From DATHVR01 sp035461175 (GTDB taxonomy: Bacteria > Actinomycetota > Acidimicrobiia > Spongiisociales > ZC4RG35): a stretch of DNA of 43,037 nucleotides. The DNA lies in the NCBI GenBank assembly GCA_035461175.1, contig DATHVR010000185.1, positions 1-43,037 on the forward strand, given 5' to 3'. The translations under genes were made by a program, and so were the position numbers. Numbering within the stretch: position 1 is the stretch's first letter; each line of letters opens with the position of its first letter. Below, in pieces: positions 16,554-24,697 of this stretch. The notes beneath the pieces are model-generated. The model saw nothing but the letters and a program-made list of their open reading frames with translations, was not told the origin of the DNA and did not search any database.

Positions 16554-17476
16554 CGGTTGCTCCGGTCGAGGCCAGCGCCGTTCGGGTCGAAGGCCTGCGC
16601 AAGCGCTACGGCGACAAGGTGGCGGTGGCCGACGTTTCCTTCGAGGTCGAGCGGGGGGAGATATTCGGGTTGCTGGGTCCCAACGGCTCCGGAAAGACGA
16701 CCACGGTCGAGTGCATCCAGGGGCTGCGCCACCCCGACGCCGGCAATCTGGCCGTCTTCGGCCTCGATCCGGCGGTCGAAACGGCCCGGGTCCGGACCCT
16801 GGTCGGAAGCCAGCTCCAGGAGTCGGCACTGCCGGACCGCCTCAAGGTGTGGGAGGCACTGCGCCTGTTCTCTGTCAGCCGGGGCGTCGATGCCTCCTGG
16901 GAGCAGTTGCTGGTCGACTGGGGCCTGGAGGACCGACGCAATGCCGCCTTCGGTGATCTCTCGGGGGGCCAGAAGCAGCGCCTGTTCGTCGCCCTCGCCC
17001 TGATCGGCGATCCCCGGCTGGTCATCCTGGACGAAATGACCACCGGTCTCGACCCCGCCGCCCGCCGGCTGACCTGGGAGCTCATCGAGGCCGTCCGCCG
17101 GCGCGGCACCACCGTGATTCTCGTCACTCACTTCATGGATGAAGCCGAACGACTCTGCGACCGCCTCGCTCTCCTCCGCTCCGGAACGGTGGTGGCCACT
17201 GGCACGGTGCCCGAACTCGTCGCGGCGTCCGGTGCAAAGGCCGAGGTGAGGTTCACCGCCGCCGGTGTCACGGACACGCTCCGGTCCATCGACGGCGTCG
17301 AGTCGGTGGAGGTCGGAGAGGGCGGAGAGGTGCGGGTGCTGGGATCGGGTCCGATCCTCGCCCACATCGCCCACGCTCTGGTTGAGCAAGGCATCGCTCC
17401 ACCGGATCTGCGTGTTCACCTCCCCTCACTGGAGGACGTCTACATGCAGTTCGTCGACGGGCCCGGGGCGAAGTGA
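16550..17476 (+). CDS. ABC transporter ATP-binding protein (ABC-2 exporter type)
   Basis: The 308-residue ATPase has Walker A GPNGSGKTT (about residues 44-52), signature LSGGQKQRLFVALAL, and Walker B LVILDEMTTGLDPAA. The switch histidine is in VILVTHFMDEAERLCDR. A C-terminal domain of about 90 residues follows, as in DrrA-like drug or lipid exporters. It is translationally coupled to the permease at 17473, whose start overlaps its stop. Substrate is unknown; such pairs commonly export antibiotics or lipids. Confidence 0.92.
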   Translation: MTVAPVEASAVRVEGLRKRYGDKVAVADVSFEVERGEIFGLLGPNGSGKTTTVECIQGLRHPDAGNLAVFGLDPAVETARVRTLVGSQLQESALPDRLKVWEALRLFSVSRGVDASWEQLLVDWGLEDRRNAAFGDLSGGQKQRLFVALALIGDPRLVILDEMTTGLDPAARRLTWELIEAVRRRGTTVILVTHFMDEAERLCDRLALLRSGTVVATGTVPELVAASGAKAEVRFTAAGVTDTLRSIDGVESVEVGEGGEVRVLGSGPILAHIAHALVEQGIAPPDLRVHLPSLEDVYMQFVDGPGAK

Positions 17477-18219
17477 TGTCCGCCGCCGCCACGCTCGCCT
17501 GGGTGGAGCTCAAGCTGCTGATGCGGGAACCGCTCACTCTCGTATTCGTACTGGTCCTGCCACTGGCGATGCTCTACGTGCTCAACGGCGTCTTCGGGTC
17601 CTCCCCCGCCGACCCCTCGGTGTGGGAGGGCATCGGGGCGATCGACTTCTATACCCCCTCCTATGTGGCCCTGGTGGCGGCCACCGTCGGGATTCTCTCG
17701 GTGCCTGTCCACCTGGCCGGCTATCGCGAGAACGGGGTCATCCGCCGCTTCCGCGCTTCTGCAATTTCGCCCGGTGTCCTGGTCGTCGCTCACACGGTGG
17801 TGGCGACGATCATCGCGACGCTGAGTTCGGTCGTGCTCGCGGTTGCCTCCGCGCTGGGCTACGAGGCCTCGCTCCCGACGGACTGGGTGTCAACCTTGGG
17901 CGCATTCGCATTCGTGACGATCGGCTTCGCCGTCCTGGGTTCGGCGATCGGAGCGATCATGCCCACGGCCCGGGCGGCCCAGGGGCTCGGGGTCCTCCTC
18001 TTTTTCGTCTTCATGATGCTGGGCGGAGCCGGTCCTCCCCTCGAGATCCTGCCCGACACGATGGCGGACATCGCCGAGTTCCTCCCTATCACCCATGCCG
18101 CCCGCCTGCTGCGCGGCGCCTGGCTGGGAGAGGGATGGGAATCGGTGCCGGCCCTGGTGGTGGGCGGGATGCTGGTGGTGGGGGCGACAGTGGCGATGTG
18201 GCGTTTCGCCGAGGACTGA
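17473..18219 (+). CDS. ABC-2 type exporter permease
   Basis: This 248-residue integral membrane protein has about six hydrophobic helices, starting with EPLTLVFVLVLPLAMLYVL after a short amphipathic N-terminus. The ABC2 motif region reads VIRRFRASAISPGVLVVAHTVV. GTG 17473 overlaps the stop of the ATPase gene; ATG 17476 is the alternative start. It forms the membrane pore with the preceding ATPase, probably as a homodimer with two ATPase subunits. Confidence 0.88.
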   Translation: MMSAAATLAWVELKLLMREPLTLVFVLVLPLAMLYVLNGVFGSSPADPSVWEGIGAIDFYTPSYVALVAATVGILSVPVHLAGYRENGVIRRFRASAISPGVLVVAHTVVATIIATLSSVVLAVASALGYEASLPTDWVSTLGAFAFVTIGFAVLGSAIGAIMPTARAAQGLGVLLFFVFMMLGGAGPPLEILPDTMADIAEFLPITHAARLLRGAWLGEGWESVPALVVGGMLVVGATVAMWRFAED

Positions 18220-18266
18220 CCCCGTATCCTCGGAAGAGGACCTTTTCGCAACTGAGAGGAAGCCAA

Positions 18267-18656
18267 GTGGAAAAAGAGAGCCCGTCGCGACTAATTACCG
18301 CCCGCATCGACGAGATCGGTGGATGGAAGGGCGAGATGCTGTCTCGGATCCGGGGCTTGATCAAGGAGGCCGACCCCGAGGTGATCGAAGAGGTCAAGTG
18401 GCGGAAGCCTTCGAATTCGATGCTGGGAGTCCCTGTGTGGTCACACGACGGGATCATCTGCACCGGCGAGACTTACAAGGAAAAGGTCAAGCTCACCTTC
18501 GCCAAAGGAGCCTCGCTGGATGACCCTGCGGGTCTCTTCAATTCCGGCCTCTCGGGTGGCACCCGCCGGGCCATCGACCTGCGTGAGGGAGACGAATTCG
18601 ACGAGGACGCCTTCAAGGCACTCATTCGGGCGGCCGTCGCCCACAACGAGTCCTAG
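18267..18656 (+). CDS. DUF1801 domain protein
   Basis: The start is GTG 18267, 7 nt after the ribosome site GAGAGGA, giving 129 residues; the frame is open further upstream but overlaps the permease. The core ADPEVIEEVKWRKPSNSM, then WSHDGIICTGETYKEKVKL and LFNSGLSGGTRRAIDL, is typical of DUF1801 (YdhG-like) proteins. The fold is related to frataxin-like iron-binding proteins, but function is not established. It stands after a 47-bp gap from the permease. Confidence 0.82.
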   Translation: MEKESPSRLITARIDEIGGWKGEMLSRIRGLIKEADPEVIEEVKWRKPSNSMLGVPVWSHDGIICTGETYKEKVKLTFAKGASLDDPAGLFNSGLSGGTRRAIDLREGDEFDEDAFKALIRAAVAHNES

Positions 18657-18670
18657 CGGTAGGACCGAAC

Positions 18671-18959
18671 TCAGCGGATGACCCACCACACGATGGGTGC
18701 GACGACTCCGATGAGGGCGGCAACCACCATGAACAGCCCGCCCATCAAGACCCGGACCATCCGGTCCATCCGATCCTCGAACCGGTCCATCCGCTCCTCG
18801 AACCGGTCCATCCGCTCTCGAGACGATCGAATCGCCCCCGTTGCTCGTCCCGAAAGGCGAGCAGGTCCGACTTGGTCAAGACCTCGCTGGCTTCGATCTC
18901 GGGCAGGTAACTCATCAGAGCCTCCGCTCGCTGCGGGCCGAGCAGTTCGGTGAGACCAT
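18671..18959 (-). pseudogene. Frameshifted small coiled-coil/single-TM protein gene
   Basis: The C-terminal frame reads heptads RMDRFEERMDRFEDRMDRM and then one membrane helix (VLMGGLFMVVAALIGVVAPI), ending WWVIR at 18671. The N-terminal frame reads LTELLGPQRAEALMSYLPE, then ASEVLTKSDLLAFRDEQRGR and FDRLE, from ATG 18915 or upstream. The frames join only if one base is restored near 18818-18825, at the first heptad. A second one-base loss near the ATG at 18957-18959 would be needed to reach that start in frame. The layout (acidic N-terminus, TKxDL motif, coiled coil, C-terminal TM) matches a common small actinobacterial protein type of unknown role. A one-base sequencing error is the alternative to real decay. 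Confidence 0.6.
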
Positions 18960-19660
18960 TTTACAGATCGAGGCGGGCGGCTTCTTGGCGGTCATGGGTT
19001 GAAGGTGACGGAATCCAGGCAGCGGTTCAAGACCTCTGTGGCGCTACAACGGCACGAGATCGCCCTAGGCTGGTCGCCGAGCCCGTCGACGGCATCGAGT
19101 CGTTGGCCGCCGGCTACGGGCCTGAAGACGCCGAGCGCTTCCTGGAGATGGCAACGATGCCGACTCCGATCCTCGCTTCGCCGGACGGTACGGCGTTCGC
19201 CGATGTGTCGTGGTTCTGGGACTCGCCCTCGATCCGGATCCGCAGTCTGCTCGAGGATGGGTCCCTGGTCGAGACGCTCCGGCTCTGGGACCACTCTCCC
19301 GGACTTCCACAGGCGTTGCAGTCCTTTCGGCAGAACCTGGAGCTTTACCGGGAGATGACTCGCGCCTCCACGCCAGACCGGGGGCGTTCCATCCAGGTGG
19401 TACCCGATGCCGGCCCGGCCGAGATGTGGCAGGCTCACCAACGTCACCTGACCAGCACGCACAACCTTTTCCTGGCAACCCTCGTCGCCTACATATTGAC
19501 GGCGCTGGTGCTCGGAATCTTCGTCGGCGTGTCCTACGGCACAGTACCCATGCTCGCCACGGGCGCCGTCGCCGTGCTCGGCTACGTCCCGATCGCCCGC
19601 TGGGTCCTGACCCGGCTCCGCTACCTGCCGGAGTCGCTCCGGCCCCGCTTTACCCGGTGA
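18950..19660 (+). CDS. Hypothetical membrane protein with two C-terminal TM helices
   Basis: The frame runs from GTG 18950, but this start overlaps the small antisense gene and the first 40 or so residues look non-native, so the true start is probably downstream and could not be fixed. The conserved-looking part begins near GIESLAAGYGPEDAERFLEM and includes the segment FADVSWFWDSPSIRIRSLLE. Two hydrophobic helices lie near the C-terminus (FLATLVAYILTALVLGIFVG and LATGAVAVLGYVPIARWVL). No known function is recognised. Its last 11 bp overlap the convergent trpB2 gene. Confidence 0.6.
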   Translation: MRPFYRSRRAASWRSWVEGDGIQAAVQDLCGATTARDRPRLVAEPVDGIESLAAGYGPEDAERFLEMATMPTPILASPDGTAFADVSWFWDSPSIRIRSLLEDGSLVETLRLWDHSPGLPQALQSFRQNLELYREMTRASTPDRGRSIQVVPDAGPAEMWQAHQRHLTSTHNLFLATLVAYILTALVLGIFVGVSYGTVPMLATGAVAVLGYVPIARWVLTRLRYLPESLRPRFTR

Positions 19661-21014
19661 CCACCGGGAGGCGCTCCAGCGCCGCCGCCACCTTCTCTTC
19701 GGGGTAGTCGTAGTCGACCAGGTCGCCGCGCAGGAAGGCGTCGTAGGAGGCAAGGTCGAAGTGCCCGTGGCCGCACAGCGCGGTGAGGATCACCTTCTCC
19801 TCCCCCGATTCCCGCGCCTTGATCGCCTCCCGGGCGGCGGAGGCGAGGGCGTGGGTCGGTTCCGGGGCGGGGATGATCCCCTCGGAGCGGGCGAACTGGA
19901 CCGCCCGCTCGAAGCATTCGATCTGGCCGATCGCCTCGGCCTCAACCAGCCCCATCTCGTACACGTGGCTGATGAGAGGAGCCATGCCGTGGTAACGGAG
20001 GCCGCCGGCGTGGATCGGTTCGGGGACGAAATCGTGGCCCAGGGTGTGCATCTTCACCAGCGGGGTCATCCCGGCGGTGTCGCCGAAGTCGTAGGCGTAC
20101 ACGCCCTTGGTGAGCGAGGGCGAGGCAGTGGGCTCGACGCAGCGGATGACCGGGTCCATCTTCCCGGCCAGTTTCTCGCGCAGGAACGGGAAGGCGAGTC
20201 CGCCGAAGTTGGAACCGCCGCCGGTGCAACCGACGATCACGTCGGGCTGTTCGCCCGCCTTGTTCATCTGCACCAGCGCCTCTTCCCCGATCACGGTCTG
20301 GTGCATGAGGACGTGGTTGAGCACCGACCCGAGCGCATAGTTGGTGTCGGGATTCTGGGCCGCCACCTCTACGGCCTCGGAGATGGCGATGCCGAGGCTG
20401 CCCGGGCTGTCGGGGTCCTGGGCCAGGATCGCCCGCCCCGACTCGGTCAGGTTGGAGGGAGAGGGATGGACGGTGGCACCCCATGTCTCCATCATCGAGC
20501 GGCGGTAGGGCTTCTGATCGAAGCTGATCCGCACCTGCCATACCTCACACTCCAGGCCGAACAGGGTGGTGGCGAGGGCAAGGGCCGAACCCCACTGGCC
20601 GGCTCCGGTCTCGGTGGTCAGCTTGCGGACGCCCGCCTTGGCGTTGTAGTAGGCCTGGGGGACGGCAGTGTTGGGCTTGTGCGACCCGGCCGGGCTGGTG
20701 CCTTCGTACTTGAAATAGATGCGGGCCGGGGTGTCGAGGGCCTTTTCGAGGCGGCGGGCTCGATACAAGGGCGTGGGACGCCACAGCTTGTAGACGTCAA
20801 TGACCTCCCCGGGGATGTCGACGTACCGCTCCTGGGTGACCTCTTGCATGATGAGATCCATCGGAAAGAGCGGGGCCAGGTCGTCGGGACCGATCGGCTC
20901 GTGAGTGCCGGGGTGGAGCGGCGGTGGCGGAGGCTCGGGCAGATCTGCGACCAGGTTGTACCAGGCCTGGGGGATCTCCGACTCGTCGAGCAAGATCTTG
21001 GTCACGTCCGCCAT
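19650..21014 (-). CDS. trpB: Tryptophan synthase beta-like enzyme, TrpB2 type
   Basis: ATG 21014 follows the ribosome site GAGGAGGGAAG, giving 454 residues, the length of the TrpB2 subgroup (longer than classical TrpB at about 400). The PLP lysine is in GTSPAGSHKPNTA, the phosphate loop is GCTGGGSNFGGL, and TTETGAGQWGSALALA is the TrpB active-site stretch with its catalytic glutamate. The enzyme joins serine and indole to make tryptophan. TrpB2 enzymes often act without TrpA, and no trpA is nearby. It is unusual to find it in the same neighbourhood as tryptophan-degrading genes. It overlaps the convergent membrane protein gene by 11 bp. Confidence 0.92.
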   Translation of the reverse strand: MADVTKILLDESEIPQAWYNLVADLPEPPPPPLHPGTHEPIGPDDLAPLFPMDLIMQEVTQERYVDIPGEVIDVYKLWRPTPLYRARRLEKALDTPARIYFKYEGTSPAGSHKPNTAVPQAYYNAKAGVRKLTTETGAGQWGSALALATTLFGLECEVWQVRISFDQKPYRRSMMETWGATVHPSPSNLTESGRAILAQDPDSPGSLGIAISEAVEVAAQNPDTNYALGSVLNHVLMHQTVIGEEALVQMNKAGEQPDVIVGCTGGGSNFGGLAFPFLREKLAGKMDPVIRCVEPTASPSLTKGVYAYDFGDTAGMTPLVKMHTLGHDFVPEPIHAGGLRYHGMAPLISHVYEMGLVEAEAIGQIECFERAVQFARSEGIIPAPEPTHALASAAREAIKARESGEEKVILTALCGHGHFDLASYDAFLRGDLVDYDYPEEKVAAALERLPVVTG

Positions 21015-21152
21015 TCGGCTTCCCTCCTCGAGAACGGTTGCGAGTGTGAACGTACCAGCCCTGGCCGGGAGGCGAGGGCCAGCCGGCGAATACCTCGGTT
21101 TCTGCCGTCCACGGGCCTTGTGCATCGACCCCACCCGGGGGAGCATGGAGGG

Positions 21153-22289
21153 GTGCGTCGTCTTCTTGCTCTCGTGCTGGTGCTCGCCCTTGGGGTGAGT
21201 GCCTGCGGTGACGCCGCTCCTCCGGCCACCTCGACACCGCCCCCTTCGGTGACGGCCGCCGTCGAGTCGTCGACCGTTCCTTCGGCTCCCACCACCACCA
21301 CCAGCATCTCCACCTCCACCTCCTCAACCACCACGACCACCCCGGTCGCTTCGGATCGGGAGATGCTCGATCGGTCGGTGCTCACCCTCGGTCTCGGCAA
21401 TGAGACCTCGGGCCGATTCCAGCTCATCCCGAATCAGGAGAGCCGTCTCAGCCGGACCACGGGCACCTACTGGCTACTCCCCGACGGCAACGTCTACACA
21501 CGGTTCGACCTGGATGTCGCCCTGATCAGAGAGGAGATGGAAGGGCTGGTCGGCCGCCTGTCCGCTCACCAGGACCTGGCGGGAACCGATCTGGTCTCCG
21601 CGCTCCAAAATCACCATGCGGGCAACGAATTCCAGGTCGGCATCGCCGACACGGTGCGCTGGTTCGATCTCCGGGTGCCGACTCTAGAGTTGATCGAGCA
21701 AGCCAACCTGGTCATGGGCGCAGGGGTATTCTCCGGTGGCTCCGTGCCCGCGGACTGCGCGCAGAGCCTCACCGACTACGAGGCGGCGGCGCGCGACTGG
21801 GTGGCGGACCTCGATCCAAAGATCGACGAGGCCGGTACCTGGGTGTTTCCCGTGGACGACTTCGACGCCGCTCTGGCCGGTCCCGTCGCTGGGTTGGACT
21901 CCTGTGGTCGGGTGATCGACGAGGCGGCCGCCCCTCCCGAGGTCGAGTTCCGGGTCACCGCCCTGGGCGACTCCACCATGGTGGAGGTGCTGGCCGACGA
22001 CGGGCTCTACACCGACCACGAACCGGCCCCCCAGTTCACGGTGATGATGCAGCCCGATGCCGCCGTAGGCGAGCTGCCCCAACCGCTCTCTCCGGCCCCG
22101 CTGCTGGGCATCGTCTCCACCTACCTGGCCGCCATCGGTGCCTGCGGCGAGCTGCCCCGGGCGCATACCGCGATAGCGGGGGGCGACTCGTGGGACGACC
22201 CCGCCGACGAGCCGTTCACCGGGGTCACCTTCCTCGCCAACCGGCTTGCCTGCCCCGGGGATGCACCCGACGACGTAGTCAGTCCGTGA
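21153..22289 (+). CDS. Secreted lipoprotein, function unknown
   Basis: The true start is GTG 21153; the frame is open far upstream but only as a shadow of trpB2. The 378-residue product has a signal peptide VRRLLALVLVLALGVSAC ending in a lipobox cysteine at residue 18. A Thr/Ser/Pro-rich linker (about residues 20-65, the TTTTTSIS style) precedes a folded domain beginning ASDREMLDRSVLTLGLGNE. No catalytic motif is recognised. It is divergent from trpB2 (138 bp between starts) and overlaps the end of the convergent ridA-like gene by 11 bp. Confidence 0.75.
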   Translation: MRRLLALVLVLALGVSACGDAAPPATSTPPPSVTAAVESSTVPSAPTTTTSISTSTSSTTTTTPVASDREMLDRSVLTLGLGNETSGRFQLIPNQESRLSRTTGTYWLLPDGNVYTRFDLDVALIREEMEGLVGRLSAHQDLAGTDLVSALQNHHAGNEFQVGIADTVRWFDLRVPTLELIEQANLVMGAGVFSGGSVPADCAQSLTDYEAAARDWVADLDPKIDEAGTWVFPVDDFDAALAGPVAGLDSCGRVIDEAAAPPEVEFRVTALGDSTMVEVLADDGLYTDHEPAPQFTVMMQPDAAVGELPQPLSPAPLLGIVSTYLAAIGACGELPRAHTAIAGGDSWDDPADEPFTGVTFLANRLACPGDAPDDVVSP

Positions 22290-22677
22290 CGGCGGTGGCC
22301 ACCAGTTCGATCCGGGCCGCCGGGTCGAACAGCTCGGTGACGCCGAACAATGCCATGGCCGGGAAGTGGCGGCCGAACACCTCCCGATAGGCGGACCCGA
22401 TCGGCCCCAGCGAGTTCCGGTAGGCGGCCACGTCGGTGGTGTAGATCACCATGCGCGCCAGAGATTCCGGCGGGAACCCGGCCTCCTCCATGCACCTCGC
22501 CACCGCCGCCAGCGCCTGGCGGAATTGGACCAACAGGTCGTCGTCGATGCTGCCGTCGGCCCGGTGGCCGGTCTGGCCGGACACGTAGAGCACCCGCGAT
22601 CCTTCGGCGGCCACGGCGTGGGAGAAGCCGACCGGCTCGGGCAGACCCGGGGGATTGATGATCCGGTTCACGCTCAT
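22279..22677 (-). CDS. RidA family protein
   Basis: This 132-residue protein has the RidA/YjgF fold: the N-terminal INPPGLPEPVGFSHAV, then VLYVSGQTGHRADGSI, and MVIYTTDVAAYRNSLG, with RIELVATAV at the end in place of the usual VEIxAxA stretch. RidA proteins hydrolyse reactive imine/enamine intermediates. It is the last gene of a three-gene operon with a crotonase and a short-chain dehydrogenase, overlapping the former by 4 nt. An imine-hydrolysing role fits the loss of an amino group from an aminated ring-derived acyl-CoA, as expected for anthraniloyl-CoA breakdown; this is inference. Confidence 0.88.
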   Translation of the reverse strand: MSVNRIINPPGLPEPVGFSHAVAAEGSRVLYVSGQTGHRADGSIDDDLLVQFRQALAAVARCMEEAGFPPESLARMVIYTTDVAAYRNSLGPIGSAYREVFGRHFPAMALFGVTELFDPAARIELVATAVTD

Positions 22678-23501
22678 CTCCCCTGCCAGCGCGGGTCGCG
22701 CTTCTCGGTGAAGGCCCGATGGAACTCGGCATGGTCTTCAGTCGTCATCAGCAGCGCCTGGGTCAGGGCTTCCATCTCGATCGAGGCGGAGAGACCCATG
22801 TCCTGTTCGGCGGTGAGCAACTTCTTGGTGGCGGCGTAGGCGAAGGTGGGGCCATCTGCCAGACGGCGGGCGAGGGCGGCCGTCTCGGCCCGGAGGGCAT
22901 CGTCGTCCACCACCCGGGTGGCGAGGCCGATGGCGGCGGCCTCGTCGGCGTCCACCCGATCGCCCAGCATCAGCAGTTCCGTTGCCCGAGCCAGGCCCAC
23001 CACCCGGGGGAGCAGGTAGGCCGAACCCATGTCGGCCCCGGCCAGGCCCACCTTCGTGAAGAGGAAGTGGAAGGTGGCGGAGCGGGCCAGCAGACGGAAG
23101 TCGGAGGCGAGGGCGATAACCGAGCCCGCTCCCGCCGCCACCCCGTTGACGGCTGCGATGACCGGCATCGGCAACTGGCGGATCCCCTCCACCACCGCCC
23201 CGGTCATGCGGGTGAAGTCGAGCAGCGAGCGCGAGTCCATTTCCAGCAAGCGCCCGATGATGTTGTCGACGTCGCCGCCCGAGCAGAAGCCCCGGCCCCG
23301 GCCGGTGATGACCAGCACCGACAGGTCGTCCCGATGGGGCAACTCGGCGAGGAGGTCGCGCAGGTCGGCATACACGTCAAAGGTGAGGGCGTTGAGACGG
23401 TCGGGACGATCGAGGGTGACGGTAGCCACCCCGTCGGTGATGTCGAGAGAGAAGTGGTCCCACGACTCGGTGAACCCGGCAGAGGCGCGGAACGGGCTCA
23501 C
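22674..23501 (-). CDS. Enoyl-CoA hydratase/isomerase family protein
   Basis: This 275-residue crotonase-fold protein has the oxyanion-hole strands CSGGDVDNIIGRL and AAVNGVAAGAGSVIALASD. The first catalytic glutamate of classical hydratase (rat Glu144) appears to be Phe or Thr here (FHFLFTKVGLAGADMG), while the second (Glu164) is kept in ARATELLMLGD. The segment DFTRMTGAVVEGIRQLP and the GLAGADMG loop recall crotonases I remember from 2-aminobenzoyl-CoA clusters. It is therefore probably not a standard beta-oxidation hydratase but a ring-product hydratase or hydrolase. It is coupled by 4-nt overlaps to both its neighbours, the SDR upstream and ridA downstream. Confidence 0.85.
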   Translation of the reverse strand: MSPFRASAGFTESWDHFSLDITDGVATVTLDRPDRLNALTFDVYADLRDLLAELPHRDDLSVLVITGRGRGFCSGGDVDNIIGRLLEMDSRSLLDFTRMTGAVVEGIRQLPMPVIAAVNGVAAGAGSVIALASDFRLLARSATFHFLFTKVGLAGADMGSAYLLPRVVGLARATELLMLGDRVDADEAAAIGLATRVVDDDALRAETAALARRLADGPTFAYAATKKLLTAEQDMGLSASIEMEALTQALLMTTEDHAEFHRAFTEKRDPRWQGR

Positions 23502-24241
23502 TTCTGAAGACCGCCCCCGTCGAGAACGATGCTCTGGCCGTTGATGGCACCCGAGCCAGGGTGGGCCAGGAAGGCGACGGCGTGGGCCACCTCGGCCGGG
23601 AGAAGCAACCGGCCCAATGGAACCATTTTGGCGAGCAGATCCCGGGCCTTGTCTTCATCGATGCCGGTCTTGTCGCCCATCCGGCTCACCGTGTTGTCCG
23701 TCATCGGGGTGTCGACGTAGGCGGGACAGACCGCGTTGGCAGTCACTCCGGTGCCGGCCACCTCGGCCGCCACCGCCCGGATGAACCCGAGGGCGGCGTG
23801 CTTGGAGGCGGTATAAGCGGCCGTGTAGCGGGAGCCGAGATGGGAAGCCACCGAGGCGATCGTGATGATCCTCCCCCGGTCCCTTGCCCGCATCGCTTCC
23901 AGGACGGCCCGGGTGCACAGGAACGGGCCGGTGGCGTTGACCCGCAACGTCCACTCCCAATCCTCGAGTGTGACCCGGTGGACCGGAGCCGAGGGCGCCA
24001 CCCCGGCGTTGTTGACCAGCACGTCGACATCCCGTCCCTCGAAGAAGCCGGCCACCGCCTCGGGATCGGTCACGTCGAGGACCGCCGTCTCCACCTCCCC
24101 CGGGGCCGAAGCGGCGGTTTCGGCCAGGGCATCCGTGTCCCGGCCGGTCGCCACCACCCGGTAGCCCTCCTCCACCATCCGGTGCACCACCGCCCGGCCG
24201 ATCCCCCGGCTGCCGCCGGTCACCACACAAAGTCCATTCAT
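23498..24241 (-). CDS. Short-chain dehydrogenase/reductase
   Basis: ATG 24241 is preferred over the TTG at 24250 because it begins at the core (MNGLCVVTGGSRGIGRAV) and lies 7 nt from a TAGGTT hexamer, giving 247 residues. The NAD(P) motif is TGGSRGIG, the NNAGVAP loop is present, and the catalytic triad is Ser in ASVASHLGS with Tyr-Lys in YTASKHAALG. The C-terminal SRMGDKTGIDEDKARDLLA is characteristic of SDRs that accompany aryl-CoA pathways. It likely oxidises a 3-hydroxyacyl-CoA. It heads the SDR-crotonase-RidA operon. Confidence 0.87.
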   Translation of the reverse strand: MNGLCVVTGGSRGIGRAVVHRMVEEGYRVVATGRDTDALAETAASAPGEVETAVLDVTDPEAVAGFFEGRDVDVLVNNAGVAPSAPVHRVTLEDWEWTLRVNATGPFLCTRAVLEAMRARDRGRIITIASVASHLGSRYTAAYTASKHAALGFIRAVAAEVAGTGVTANAVCPAYVDTPMTDNTVSRMGDKTGIDEDKARDLLAKMVPLGRLLLPAEVAHAVAFLAHPGSGAINGQSIVLDGGGLQK

Positions 24242-24248
24242 CGGCCGC

Positions 24249-24254
24249 AACCTA
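24249..24254 (-). promoter_or_regulatory. Candidate -10 (TAGGTT) of SDR operon
   Basis: TAGGTT is followed by 7 nt and the ATG at 24241. This decides between the TTG (24250, inside the hexamer) and ATG starts. Confidence 0.5.
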
Positions 24255-24301
24255 GCGGATGCGCGCCTTCCGGGACTCGGGTATGGGCCTCAACGAGGTG
24301 G

Positions 24302-24307
24302 TACCTT
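24302..24307 (+). promoter_or_regulatory. Candidate -10 (TACCTT) of leaderless promoter
   Basis: TACCTT is followed by GGCGGC and the ATG at 24314. An identical hexamer and spacing precede the thioesterase gene at 27274. Confidence 0.5.
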
Positions 24308-24313
24308 GGCGGC

Positions 24314-24697
24314 ATGGACACCGTTCCCTCCCTCGACGAGGTACGCGCCGAACTGGCCGCCATCCACGAGGAACTCCTTACGTTGCCCACCGACAACTAC
24401 AGCCGCAGGGTGGAACTGCAGGACCGCCGCAACGAACTGCGCGCCCTGTCCCACGACCTCACCCGCCAGCTACCCGAGAGCGCCCGCAACGCACTGACGG
24501 CGGAGTTCCAGCGCCTGGCCAAGGAGCGAGATCGGATCCTCAACCAGCTCCTCTCCCCCACCGGCGAATCGGTGGGCGACACCGGGGTTCCCGAGCAGAT
24601 GACGCGAGCCATCAACGCCGCCATCGAGAGTGGGCTGGGTCTCGACGAGGTCGAGCGGGAGATACGGCGGATTCTCGACCGACTCCGGGATCAATGA
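24314..24697 (+). CDS. Small helical (coiled-coil) protein, unknown
   Basis: The 127-residue protein starts at ATG 24314; the longer upstream frame is antisense to the SDR gene. It is rich in Glu, Arg and Leu with a likely coiled coil from about residue 5 to 80 (DEVRAELAAIHEELLTL, then LTAEFQRLAKERDRILNQLL). A second amphipathic helix closes the protein (LDEVEREIRRILDRL). No family is recognised. It overlaps the acyl-CoA dehydrogenase gene by 4 nt, so the two are translationally coupled, which suggests a partner or regulatory role. Confidence 0.75.
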   Translation: MDTVPSLDEVRAELAAIHEELLTLPTDNYSRRVELQDRRNELRALSHDLTRQLPESARNALTAEFQRLAKERDRILNQLLSPTGESVGDTGVPEQMTRAINAAIESGLGLDEVEREIRRILDRLRDQ

